A DNA stretch of 64,000 bases from Candidatus Gastranaerophilales bacterium (GTDB taxonomy: Bacteria > Cyanobacteriota > Vampirovibrionia > Gastranaerophilales > Gastranaerophilaceae): NCBI GenBank assembly GCA_905234865.1, contig CAJOJE010000003.1:62001-126000 (forward strand). Reading direction: 5' to 3'. The notes under the pieces were generated by a model that saw only the letters and a list, made by a program, of their open reading frames with translations, did no database searches and was not told the origin of the DNA. Shown here one piece after another: positions 52,239 through 60,664 of the stretch (position 1 is its first letter; every line of letters starts with the position of its first letter). The position numbers and the translations under genes are program-made.

Positions 52239-53576
52239 CTATTTTAAGAATGTCTCGTAATTTTTTGCTAAAAGATGTGTTTTAATTCTGTTTATAAAGT
52301 CAAGTGCAACACCAACCATAATAATTAATGAAGTTGCGCCCAAACCTTGCATGGTAGTAATTCCCGATACACCCGAAGCAACGGTCGGAACCATAGCGAT
52401 AATACCCAATGCAATAGCACCTATAAACATTAATCTTGATAAAATTTCATCAAGTTTATCCGCCGTAGGTTTCCCCGGTTTAACACCGGGAATTGCAGAC
52501 CCGTATTTTTTAAGATTGTCCGCTATTTCTTTCGGCTGCATGTTAGGCATAATTGAAGCATAAAAGAAAGTAAGGGCAAATATCAAAAAGAAATAAATAA
52601 TATAATAGCTTATACTTGCAGGGCTCAAAAGAGAATTAATGTGTTCCAGCGTACTTTTTACCGCATAATTATCAATTTTCATCTGAGTTAATAATTGTAA
52701 AATGGTAGACGGGAACAATAAAATAGCTATTGCGAAAATAATCGGCATAACTCCGCCCGGATTTAATTTAAAAGGAATATTAGAGCTTTGTCCGCCGTAT
52801 ACTTTATTGCCGACCTGCCTTCTTGCCGATACAATCGGGACTTTTCTGACAGCGTCATGGAGAATAATAATAAATATTGTTGCCGCAATAAAAATTGCAA
52901 GCAAAATCACTAAGCCCAACTGGAGCCTCGGGTCCTGGGAAACAAGCGTCGCAGTTCTTTCCGTATACAGAGGAATACCTGCTATAATACCGACAAAGAT
53001 TATGAGCGACGCACCGTTTCCAATACCTTTTTCGGTTATGAGCTCACCGAGCCACATAACAAAAACCGAACCTGCGGTTAGTGCCACCATTGAACCAATG
53101 TAAAACAACATCGGATTCAAGGAAGAAACTACCGTTCCGGGGAGCTTTGACAACAAAAGAACAAATACGAGGGATTGAAAAAGAGCAATACCAACCGTAA
53201 ACAGCCTTGTTATCTGTTGGATTTTTCTTCTTCCCGCTTCACCTTCTTCTTTTTGGAGCCTTTCAAGACCGGGAATTATAACCGCTAAAAGCTGAATTAT
53301 AATTGAAGAAGTAATATACGGCCCGATACCGAGAGCAAAAATTGAAACTTTTCCTAAAGCACCGCCTGAAAATAAATCAAGAAACCCTATAATATTATTT
53401 CCGGAAGCAAGATGTCTGAACGCTTCATTGTTAATCCCGAATATGGGAAGCTGCGTTCCGAATCTAAAGAGCGCTATCATTAGAAACGTAAAAATCAATT
53501 TTTGTTTCAAACCGCTTGATTGAATATTGTTCATCAAGGATTGGAACATTTGTTCATTTGTTGCTTGTTGTTGCAT
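52239..53576 (-). CDS. secY: Protein translocase channel subunit SecY
   Basis: 445 residues with ten membrane helices, the central pore of the Sec translocon. Landmarks: N-terminal KLIFTFLMIALFRFGTQLPIFGI, plug region with GGALGKVSIFALGIGPYITSSIIIQLL, the cytoplasmic loop GEAGRRKIQQITR, AVRKVPIVSARRQ and the C-terminal loop MQPKEIADNLKKYGSAIPG that contacts SecA and ribosomes. Directly follows rplO (two bases). Confidence 0.98.
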   Translation of the reverse strand: MQQQATNEQMFQSLMNNIQSSGLKQKLIFTFLMIALFRFGTQLPIFGINNEAFRHLASGNNIIGFLDLFSGGALGKVSIFALGIGPYITSSIIIQLLAVIIPGLERLQKEEGEAGRRKIQQITRLFTVGIALFQSLVFVLLLSKLPGTVVSSLNPMLFYIGSMVALTAGSVFVMWLGELITEKGIGNGASLIIFVGIIAGIPLYTERTATLVSQDPRLQLGLVILLAIFIAATIFIIILHDAVRKVPIVSARRQVGNKVYGGQSSNIPFKLNPGGVMPIIFAIAILLFPSTILQLLTQMKIDNYAVKSTLEHINSLLSPASISYYIIYFFLIFALTFFYASIMPNMQPKEIADNLKKYGSAIPGVKPGKPTADKLDEILSRLMFIGAIALGIIAMVPTVASGVSGITTMQGLGATSLIIMVGVALDFINRIKTHLLAKNYETFLK

Positions 53577-53578
53577 TA

Positions 53579-54022
53579 TTAAACTATTTCAACCTTTCCG
53601 CCAGCTTTTTCGATTTTTTCTTTAGCACTTTCCGTAAAGTAGTTAGCTTTAACGGTAACTTTTTTGGTTAATTCGCCGTTTCCCAAAACTCTTAAAACTT
53701 CGGTTGAGGGATGAACGATTTTATTTTCAACCAAAACGGAAAGCGTAATCTCATCAGCGTTTATTCTGTTTAAATCAGAAACGTTAACTGCCGATGTATT
53801 CAAAGCAAAGACGTTGTTGAAACCTTTTAATTTGGGTAAACGTCTAAATGCAGGCATTTGACCGCCTTCAAAACCTCTTTTTGAGGATCTGCCCGATCTT
53901 TGTCCTTCGCCGTTGTTACCTCTCGATGAAGTCTTACCGCAGCCTGACGAGCGTCCACGTCCGACTCTTACGACTTTTTTAACGGAACCCTGATTGGGTT
54001 TTAAATCTTCTAATGTTATCAT
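53579..54022 (-). CDS. rplO: 50S ribosomal protein L15
   Basis: 147 residues. Gly/Arg-rich N-terminus (VGRGRSSGCGKTSSRGNNGEGQRSG) that penetrates the 23S rRNA core, RRLPKLKGFNN, and a C-terminal globular part ending with VKANYFTESAKEKIEKAGG. Normal length and place between rpmD and secY. Confidence 0.97.
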   Translation of the reverse strand: MITLEDLKPNQGSVKKVVRVGRGRSSGCGKTSSRGNNGEGQRSGRSSKRGFEGGQMPAFRRLPKLKGFNNVFALNTSAVNVSDLNRINADEITLSVLVENKIVHPSTEVLRVLGNGELTKKVTVKANYFTESAKEKIEKAGGKVEIV

Positions 54023-54039
54023 TTTATACCCTTTTCTAA

Positions 54040-54228
54040 TTATTCAACGATTTCTACCAAATGAGGGATTTTATTAACCATACCCATAATGGTAGCTGAT
54101 TTAGCATGTTCTACTACCCTGTTGGTCTTTGTTAAGCCGAGCGCCTTAACGATTTTTTCATGTTTATCGGGAGCGCCGATTGTGCTTCTGACCAATTTTA
54201 TTTTGATTTTTTCTTCTTTTTTAGCCAT
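54040..54228 (-). CDS. rpmD: 50S ribosomal protein L30
   Basis: About 62 residues from MAKKEEKIKIKLVRS; the frame allows three more codons upstream (start at 54237). Conserved core IKLVRSTIGAPDKHEKIVKALGLTKTNRVVEH and the end GMVNKIPHLVEIVE. A basic ribosome-site region (AGGTGAT) precedes the ATG. L30 is absent from true cyanobacteria, so its presence here sets this lineage apart from them. Confidence 0.95.
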   Translation of the reverse strand: MAKKEEKIKIKLVRSTIGAPDKHEKIVKALGLTKTNRVVEHAKSATIMGMVNKIPHLVEIVE

Positions 54229-54238
54229 TTTTATCACC

Positions 54239-54874
54239 TTATCCTAATACTTGTTTCAATGAAATGCCTCTTTCTTTAGCGACATCTTTAAAAGTTCTTA
54301 ATTCTTTAAGAGCTTTTAAAGTAGCATTTGCCGCATTAAGAGGAGATTTTGAACCTAATGATTTGCCCAAAATGTTTTCGATACCGCAAAGTTCAAGTAC
54401 CGCACGAACCGCACCGCCCGCAATAACACCGGTACCTTGAGATGCGGGTCTTAATTTAACATAACCTGCACCTGATTTACCTGTGATTTGGTGAGGAATT
54501 GTGGTTTTGTAAATAGGAACGGTGATTAAATTTTTTCTGCCGTCGGCAATTGCTTTTTGAATAGCAACGATAACTTCGGCAGCTTTTGCAACGCCCATAC
54601 CGACTTGACCTTTTTTGTTACCGACAATAACAATTGCTCTAAAGCTCAATTTCTTACCGCCTTTAACAACTTTGGTAACACGACGGATTTGAACGACTTG
54701 TTCTTTCCATTCCGACTCAACGGGTTCAACCGTTTCGATTTTTCTTCTTCTTGACTGTTTTCTTTGAGGTTTTAAAGTTGTGACTTCAGCTTCTTCAACG
54801 GCATTTTCCGCATCATTTGCTTCAACAACTTCTTCCGTATTTTCAACAGTAGTTTCTTTAATTTCTTCGCTCAC
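54239..54874 (-). CDS. rpsE: 30S ribosomal protein S5 with acidic N-terminal extension
   Basis: 211 residues; E. coli S5 has 167. The conserved core begins at [31 protein letters not shown] and includes [46 protein letters not shown] and [16 protein letters not shown]. Residues 1-55 are a lineage extension, very rich in Glu/Val followed by a basic patch ([13 protein letters not shown]). A GTG start is used with GAAAGG upstream. rplR, which normally precedes rpsE, is missing; a malic enzyme gene lies there instead. Confidence 0.96.
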   Translation of the reverse strand: MSEEIKETTVENTEEVVEANDAENAVEEAEVTTLKPQRKQSRRRKIETVEPVESEWKEQVVQIRRVTKVVKGGKKLSFRAIVIVGNKKGQVGMGVAKAAEVIVAIQKAIADGRKNLITVPIYKTTIPHQITGKSGAGYVKLRPASQGTGVIAGGAVRAVLELCGIENILGKSLGSKSPLNAANATLKALKELRTFKDVAKERGISLKQVLG

Positions 54875-54881
54875 GTTAAAT

Positions 54882-55016
54882 TTACCTTTCGATTTTGTTT
54901 TGACTATTTATTTTAGTGACAACATAAAGAACACCCCCATACAGAACTTCGGGTTTTAAGCTGTCCTGCGTTTTAAGGATTTTATTTTCGGTGTTCGGTT
55001 GTAAAATTTCTGACAT
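54882..55016 (-). CDS. Possible 44-residue ORF between malic enzyme and rpsE
   Basis: An ATG at 55016 opens [17 protein letters not shown], a short reading frame that overlaps the 3' end of the malic enzyme in another frame and stops seven bases before rpsE. A TATTAT box lies five bases upstream of its ATG. It has no recognisable family. It may be a leader ORF that couples translation into rpsE, or chance. Low confidence. Confidence 0.25.
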   Translation of the reverse strand: MSEILQPNTENKILKTQDSLKPEVLYGGVLYVVTKINSQNKIER

Positions 55017-56457
55017 GATTAATAATACTTGCTGAAATATTTTTTGCAACCCTGTAATCAATTGCATCGGGTATAATATAATCTTCGTCCAATTCGTCGT
55101 CATACACCATACCTGCCAAAGTTTTTGCGGTCATAATTTTTATTTCATCGGTAATTTTATTTGCACCCGAGTCAATTATTCCTTTGAATAACCCGGGGAA
55201 AACAAGAGAATTATTGAGCTGATTTGGAAAATCCGAACGCCCCGATGCATAAACCCTGACGCCCGCCCTTTTTGCAAGATTCGGCATAATTTCGGGCGTC
55301 GGATTTGCAAGAGCAAAAACAATCGAATCTTCTGCCATATCCTTTACCATATCTTCTCTTAAAATATTTCCTGCGCTAAGTCCTATAAAAACATCCGCCC
55401 CTTGGAGCGCTTCTTTTAGTCCGCCTTTTATATTATCAAGATTGGTTATTTTTGATATATCGTCAAGCGATTTATCGTTTTCCTTGCGCCCTTTATAAAC
55501 AATTCCGTACACATCGGTCATTATAATATTTTTTGCACCCGCCTTGAGTAAAAGCCTGCAAGTTGCCTGCCCTGCCGCTCCTGCGCCCGATATTGCTATT
55601 TTTACGTTTTCTATTCTCTTTTTAACAAGACGAAGTGCATTATAAAGCCCCGCAAGAACAACAATTGCGGCACCATGCTGATCGTCATGGAAAACGGGAA
55701 TTTTCAAATTTTGTATTAAAAACGTTTCAATGTTAAAACATTCAGGCGCTTTTATATCTTCTAAATTTATTCCCGAAAAGGAATCTTCTAAAAGATAAGC
55801 TATTTTTTTAATTTTATTTATATCCTGAGTTGCAAGACATAAAGGAAGCGCATTAACTTCGCCCAATTCTTTGAACAAAACCGCTTTTCCTTCCATAACG
55901 GGAAGCCCCGCCCAAGAGCCTATGTTCCCGAGCCCCAAAACGGCAGAGCCGTCAGAGATTATGGCAACGGGTTTTATTTGTTTGGAAGATTCGACGACTC
56001 TCGTTTCCAAAACCCCGCCGAAAGCGCTTCTAAGCTCAATCGGCTGCATATTTTCAATTTTTATAAAGTCAGGTAAAACGCACCCTTTTGAACAAGTCGG
56101 AATAAATTCGTCGTTATCAAAAGGAAGCCCTTTTGTAAGAGTTGTATCAACACCCATAAAGTTAGGCATTATGGCTTCTTCTACCATTTGAAATTCTTCT
56201 TTGGAACATTTTTTAATCACAAGAGGAATGGCATCCGTTGTTCTTGTTTCTTTTAAAAATACGGCACGTTTGGTTGATTCTTCAAGGTTGTAAGATAAAA
56301 CCGCAACTTGATTTGAGCGGTTGGTAAGTTCAAAAACTTTCTCCAAATCATCTTGTATTTTAAGGCAGCTCTCGGCAACACCGGGGGTATAAACCAATGA
56401 TAAAATTTTTTTGTTTTTAACTTGAACTTTTGGAGCAAATTCGATATTTTTCATCAT
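54982..56457 (-). CDS. Malic enzyme with a ~110-residue insertion
   Basis: 491 residues. It oxidatively decarboxylates malate to pyruvate with NAD(P). Family motifs are split: LVYTPGVAESCLKI and RSNQVAVLS (residues about 22-55), then an unrelated segment of roughly 110 residues (about 56-164), then SDGSAVLGLGNIGSWAGLPVMEGKAVL, VFHDDQHGAAIVVLAGL, GAGAAGQATCRLLLKAGA and FALANPTPEI. In ordinary bacterial malic enzymes VAV.S is followed at once by DGTAVLGLG. The insert holds three cysteines, two in CSKGC. Start overlaps the plsY stop (ATGATGA); MMKN or MKN are equally possible. Confidence 0.93.
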   Translation of the reverse strand: MMKNIEFAPKVQVKNKKILSLVYTPGVAESCLKIQDDLEKVFELTNRSNQVAVLSYNLEESTKRAVFLKETRTTDAIPLVIKKCSKEEFQMVEEAIMPNFMGVDTTLTKGLPFDNDEFIPTCSKGCVLPDFIKIENMQPIELRSAFGGVLETRVVESSKQIKPVAIISDGSAVLGLGNIGSWAGLPVMEGKAVLFKELGEVNALPLCLATQDINKIKKIAYLLEDSFSGINLEDIKAPECFNIETFLIQNLKIPVFHDDQHGAAIVVLAGLYNALRLVKKRIENVKIAISGAGAAGQATCRLLLKAGAKNIIMTDVYGIVYKGRKENDKSLDDISKITNLDNIKGGLKEALQGADVFIGLSAGNILREDMVKDMAEDSIVFALANPTPEIMPNLAKRAGVRVYASGRSDFPNQLNNSLVFPGLFKGIIDSGANKITDEIKIMTAKTLAGMVYDDELDEDYIIPDAIDYRVAKNISASIINHVRNFTTEHRK

Positions 56458-57053
56458 CTTACCTTGTTTTCACATCCTTTAATCAATCTTTTAATATTTT
56501 CTCTATGAAGATAAATTATGTAAATTGCGGCAATTAAAGCGTAAATCGTATAGCATAACGGGTTTTTGAATAAATACATAAGAACGGGCGCACAAATAAG
56601 CGCAATAATAGAGCCTAACGATACATATTTTGAAATATATGTAATCACTCCCCATATAAGAGCTAAACTTATTCCGACAAAAAAGTTAAGCCCCAAAAAC
56701 GTCCCGACACCGGACGCTACGCTTTTTCCGCCACGAAACCCGAGAAAAACGGGTTTAGCATGTCCTATAATAACAAAAATTGCGGCAATTACGGCATAAA
56801 GACCCATGGTATCATTTTGAATTAGGTATTTTGCAAATATGACGGGAATAAACCCTTTTATTGCATCAAGAATCATAACCGTAAAGAACCATTTTTTTCC
56901 GAGTATTCTTTTTACGTTTGTTGCGCCCGTCGAGCCTGAACCTGTGTTTCTTATGTCTTGTCCCGTTTTACATTTAACGATAATGTAGCCTGTGGGAATT
57001 GAACCCGCCGGATATGCTATGAGAGCGGTTAATAAAATCAGCCCTAAAGACAT
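56454..57053 (-). CDS. plsY: Acyl-phosphate:glycerol-3-phosphate acyltransferase
   Basis: 199 residues, integral membrane. It acylates glycerol-3-phosphate from acyl-phosphate to begin phospholipid synthesis. The three family motifs are present: GSIPTGYI, GSTGATNVKRILG and GHAKPVFLGFRGGKSVASGVGTFLG. Five or more membrane helices. Its ATG abuts the der stop (TAATG), and it overlaps the malic enzyme start. Confidence 0.96.
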   Translation of the reverse strand: MSLGLILLTALIAYPAGSIPTGYIIVKCKTGQDIRNTGSGSTGATNVKRILGKKWFFTVMILDAIKGFIPVIFAKYLIQNDTMGLYAVIAAIFVIIGHAKPVFLGFRGGKSVASGVGTFLGLNFFVGISLALIWGVITYISKYVSLGSIIALICAPVLMYLFKNPLCYTIYALIAAIYIIYLHRENIKRLIKGCENKVR

Positions 57054-58366
57054 TATTTTTCTCCCTTTTCTTTAAAATTCAACCGAACGGGAGTGCCAAA
57101 AAATCCGAAAGCCTCTCTGAGTTTTTTCATTAAATACCTTTTATAAGAATCCTGCAAAAGCTTTCTTGAATTTACAAAAAAAGTAAATGTCGGAGGACAG
57201 GTTTTAGATTGAGTCGCATAATAAATTTTTAAGAATTTTCCCTTAATCGAGCTTGGCGGATTAAGGCTCAGCGCTTCATTCAAAATTTTATTCAACACAC
57301 TTGTTTGAACTTGTTTTTTCCTCTCACTCCATACTTCTTTCGAGATTTCAAAAATTTGATTTATTCTCTGTCCCGTTTTTGCGCTTATAAAGATTTTTTT
57401 GGCATAATTTAAAAAAGGAGCGTCCTTTTCAATTTCCTGCTCAAGTTTATGAGTTTGAACATTTTTAATTAAATCCCACTTATTAAAAACGAGAATTATA
57501 CCCGAGCCTGCTTCTTCTATGGTTTGCGCAATTTTTTTGTCCTGATCGGATAAGCCTTCGGTCGAATCTATCACAAGAAGCGTAACATCGGCTTCCCTTA
57601 TTGATTTTATTGCTCTATCAACGGCAAAAGCCTCAACACCGTAATCAACTTTAGATTTCTTTCTGATTCCTGCGGTATCAATTAAAATGTAATCATCGCC
57701 TTTGTATGTAATTTCGGAATTGATAGAATCCCTTGTTGTACCCGACACATCAGAAACAATTGCTCTTTGTTCATTCAAAAGACTGTTCAAAATCGAACTT
57801 TTTCCCGCATTGGGCTTTCCTGCAATTGCAATTTTAATTGCTCCGAAATCGTCGGGTTCTTCCAATCTTTCAATGTCTTTTGTTATTTCATCCAGCAAAT
57901 CGCCGATTGTACCGGACCCATGGAGGGCGGAAATCGGCATAACTTTTTCAAAGCCCAAAGAATAAAATTCCGTATACGAAGTTATTTCATCATTAGAGTC
58001 AACTTTATTTGCGGCAACAATAACTTCTTTTTTTGATTGTCTTAAAATATCTGCAATATCATTATCGTAAGGATTTAAGCCCGTTTTTGCATCCGTTACA
58101 AAAATTATAAGGTCGGCTTCTTCAACCGCAATTTTAGCTTGAGAAAAAATATTTTTTACAAATTCATCTTCGTCATTTGTAATAATACCGCCCGTATCAA
58201 TCAAAACAAATGGTTTATTCTGCCATATCGCATCAAAATAAATCCTATCTCTTGTAACCCCCGGCATATCATCGACGATTGAACGTCTTTCGCCCGTTAT
58301 TCTGTTTACAAGAGTGGATTTGCCTACGTTTGGGCGCCCGACTATTGCTATTGTTTTTGTTTTCAT
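57053..58366 (-). CDS. der: Ribosome-assembly GTPase Der (EngA)
   Basis: 437 residues with two GTPase domains and a KH-like C-terminal domain. It acts in 50S subunit maturation. G domain 1: GRPNVGKST at residues 9-17, DMPGVTRD, DTGG, NKVD. G domain 2: GKPNAGKSS, VSGTTRDS, DTAGIRKKSKVDYGVEAFAVDRA, NKWD. C-terminus: KGKFLKIYYATQSKTCPPTFTFFVN. A TAAAAT box ends six bases before the ATG, so the mRNA is probably leaderless. Confidence 0.98.
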   Translation of the reverse strand: MKTKTIAIVGRPNVGKSTLVNRITGERRSIVDDMPGVTRDRIYFDAIWQNKPFVLIDTGGIITNDEDEFVKNIFSQAKIAVEEADLIIFVTDAKTGLNPYDNDIADILRQSKKEVIVAANKVDSNDEITSYTEFYSLGFEKVMPISALHGSGTIGDLLDEITKDIERLEEPDDFGAIKIAIAGKPNAGKSSILNSLLNEQRAIVSDVSGTTRDSINSEITYKGDDYILIDTAGIRKKSKVDYGVEAFAVDRAIKSIREADVTLLVIDSTEGLSDQDKKIAQTIEEAGSGIILVFNKWDLIKNVQTHKLEQEIEKDAPFLNYAKKIFISAKTGQRINQIFEISKEVWSERKKQVQTSVLNKILNEALSLNPPSSIKGKFLKIYYATQSKTCPPTFTFFVNSRKLLQDSYKRYLMKKLREAFGFFGTPVRLNFKEKGEK

Positions 58367-58372
58367 AAACGT

Positions 58373-58378
58373 ATTTTA
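58373..58378 (-). promoter_or_regulatory. -10 box of der, predicted leaderless
   Basis: Minus-strand TAAAAT, six bases, then the ATG at 58366. No Shine-Dalgarno sequence in between. Confidence 0.5.
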
Positions 58379-58423
58379 CAATAAAAAACTTTTTTTACAT
58401 ATTATGTTAAAAGTTTTATTAAA

Positions 58424-59797
58424 TTACCCCGCAACAAAAGCATAACCTTTTATAAATTCTTTTAAAAAATTTATTTTGGATTTTGAAGCAGATTCTATAT
58501 AAAACCTTAAAAGCGGTTCCGTCCCTGATTTTCTTATTAGAATTTGGGTATAATCGCTGTTCAAATAAAGCTTTATGCCGTCAAGATCGGATTTTTTTAC
58601 GATTTCGTCTTTGCCGAACATTTCTTCTTTGCTTATTTTGTAAATTATTTCATTTTTTATATCGTCCGATTCGAGTTTTATATCAACCCTGTCTTGAAAA
58701 AGCTCTACGCCTGCAAACTCTAAAATTTCTTTTTCAAGCTCAACAAGAGATTTTCCCGTTTTTGAAACCGCTTCCATAATTAAAAGGTTTGCAAAAATGC
58801 CGTCTTTTTCGCTGATATGTTCTCCAATCGATAATCCGCCCGAATCTTCACCGCCTAAAATCGTTTTGTTTTCTCTCATTTTTGCTCCAATCCATTTAAA
58901 GCCGACAGGAGTTTCAATTACGGGAATTTCAAGTTTATTTGCAACGATTTCGACGATTTGACTTACGCCTGCCGTCTTAACGACGGCGCCTTCTTTTCCT
59001 TTTTCTTTTAAATATTTTAAAAGTATTGCCATTATGATATTGGGGGAAACCCAATTGCCGTTTTCATCCAATACCCCGTATCTATCGGCGTCACCGTCAT
59101 TTGCAAACGTTATATGATTTACCTTTGAATGAAGCAAAAATTCCTTTTTCGGCTCGGGTAAAAACCCGCCAAAATCAGGGTCGTGACGGTCATTATAAAT
59201 TTCAAATTCTATATTATGATTTTTTAAAATAGTATCAAAATATCCGATTGAAGCGCTAAAAAGCCCGTCATAAATAATTTTCGGCGGATTATTTTTTATT
59301 ATTTCAAAATCAATTAATTCATCAATTCTTCTAAAATAATCGAAAGAAAAATCTTTTTGAACGGCGCTTCCTTCTCTTTTTTCAAGAGTAAAAGTACCGT
59401 TTTGTATGATTTCTTCTATTTCGTTTGTAATTTCTTCGGTTGCAGGCCCGCCGTAACTCGGAATAAATTTAATGCCCAAATATTCCTTAGGGTTGTGAGA
59501 AGCCGTAAACATAAGAGCACCTGCACATTTTTTAGTAATTAGCGCTTGATATGCGACAACAGGGGTGGGCACTACTCTATTCGATAAAATAACGTCAAAC
59601 CCGTATTCCGCAAGAATTTCGGCAGCCTGCCTTGCGTATTTGTCGGCGTCATGTCTTGGGTCGTACCCTATGATTACGTTTCCGCAAAACATATATTGTG
59701 CTATTGCTTTGACAATTGTTTCAACCGTTTTCGGGGTAAAAGTTTTCCCCATAATTCCTCTAAAACCGTCCGTTCCGAATTTAATTTTTGTATTCAT
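58424..59797 (-). CDS. Phosphohexomutase (phosphoglucomutase/phosphomannomutase family)
   Basis: 457 residues, four-domain alpha-D-phosphohexomutase. Motifs: FGTDGFRGIMG, phosphoserine loop TASHNPKEYLGIKF, metal loop DGDADRYGV, sugar-binding GGEDSGGLSI and phosphate-binding RKSGTEPLLRFYIES. The phosphoserine loop lacks the NGIK that follows in typical GlmM, so glucose-1-phosphate/glucose-6-phosphate mutase activity is more likely, which would fit glycogen synthesis by GlgA. Exact specificity cannot be read from sequence. It has an AGGT ribosome site and is divergent from pheA. Confidence 0.92.
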   Translation of the reverse strand: MNTKIKFGTDGFRGIMGKTFTPKTVETIVKAIAQYMFCGNVIIGYDPRHDADKYARQAAEILAEYGFDVILSNRVVPTPVVAYQALITKKCAGALMFTASHNPKEYLGIKFIPSYGGPATEEITNEIEEIIQNGTFTLEKREGSAVQKDFSFDYFRRIDELIDFEIIKNNPPKIIYDGLFSASIGYFDTILKNHNIEFEIYNDRHDPDFGGFLPEPKKEFLLHSKVNHITFANDGDADRYGVLDENGNWVSPNIIMAILLKYLKEKGKEGAVVKTAGVSQIVEIVANKLEIPVIETPVGFKWIGAKMRENKTILGGEDSGGLSIGEHISEKDGIFANLLIMEAVSKTGKSLVELEKEILEFAGVELFQDRVDIKLESDDIKNEIIYKISKEEMFGKDEIVKKSDLDGIKLYLNSDYTQILIRKSGTEPLLRFYIESASKSKINFLKEFIKGYAFVAG

Positions 59798-59806
59798 TTT
59801 TTTACC

Positions 59807-59815
59807 TGCTAAAAT
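59807..59815 (+). promoter_or_regulatory. Extended -10 box of pheA, predicted leaderless
   Basis: TGC followed by TAAAAT, then six bases and the ATG at 59822. A TTGTAT lies 16 bp upstream as a possible -35. No Shine-Dalgarno sequence before the ATG. Confidence 0.55.
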
Positions 59816-59821
59816 ATTTAT

Positions 59822-60664
59822 ATGAATAATTATATTAGAAAAATAATTTATTTAGGTCCTAACGGAACAAATTCCGAATTTGCAGCAACAAAATTTACGG
59901 AGAAATTAGGGATAGACGCCGTATTGGAGCCTATTTCAACCATTACAAAAGTAATCAGTCAATTGGATGAGAAAGAACCCGAAACAACAATTGCAATTTT
60001 ACCTATCGAAAATTCAATCGAAGGAATCGTAAGGGAAACAATAGATAATCTCGTTAAAACAAAATCCGACATTTTTATTCAAGCGGAATTTTCAATTCCG
60101 ATTTCTCATTGTCTTATTTCAAAAGGAAAAGATAAAAAAGAAATAAAAACGATTGTTTCGATTTCTCAAGCCGTTATGCAATGTAAAGAATACATTGCGG
60201 ACAACTTTAAAAAAGATGTTGAAGTTGTTTTATATACATCAACGTCCGCTGCGGCAAAATTTGTATCGGAAAAAGACGATACTTATGCCGCAATTGCCTC
60301 CAAAAGGTGCTCTTTATTATACAATTTGAACGTTATCGAAGAAAATATAAACGATATTAAAGACAATCAAACAAATTTTATAGTTTTATCCAAAAAGAAA
60401 CTTTTTAAATCGAAGGAAACAAGAACCCTCATTGCTTTTACGACAGAAAATAAACCGGGGGCATTGTTAGAAGTTTTAACCGTATTTAAGAAAAATAACT
60501 TAAATATGGTTTATCTTGAATCTCGCCCGTCTAAAAAGGTTTTTGGCGAATACATTTTTTATGCCGAAGTGGATAAAGGCATAGATGATATTAACGAAGC
60601 TCTTTTTGAGATAAAAGAAAAAAGCAGCTATCTTAAAATTTTAGGTTCTTATTGCATATTATGA
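59822..60664 (+). CDS. pheA: Prephenate dehydratase with ACT domain
   Basis: 280 residues, monofunctional. It converts prephenate to phenylpyruvate in Phe synthesis. The catalytic domain has YLGPNGTNSEFAA, LPIENSIEGIVRETIDNL and DNQTNFIVLSKK; the family motif is TRF, so the catalytic Thr is kept but Arg is replaced by Asn. The C-terminal ACT domain (TENKPGALLEVLTVFKKNNLNMVYLESRPSK, with GALL and ESRP) binds Phe for feedback inhibition. Its stop overlaps the hydE start by ATGA. Confidence 0.94.
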   Translation: MNNYIRKIIYLGPNGTNSEFAATKFTEKLGIDAVLEPISTITKVISQLDEKEPETTIAILPIENSIEGIVRETIDNLVKTKSDIFIQAEFSIPISHCLISKGKDKKEIKTIVSISQAVMQCKEYIADNFKKDVEVVLYTSTSAAAKFVSEKDDTYAAIASKRCSLLYNLNVIEENINDIKDNQTNFIVLSKKKLFKSKETRTLIAFTTENKPGALLEVLTVFKKNNLNMVYLESRPSKKVFGEYIFYAEVDKGIDDINEALFEIKEKSSYLKILGSYCIL

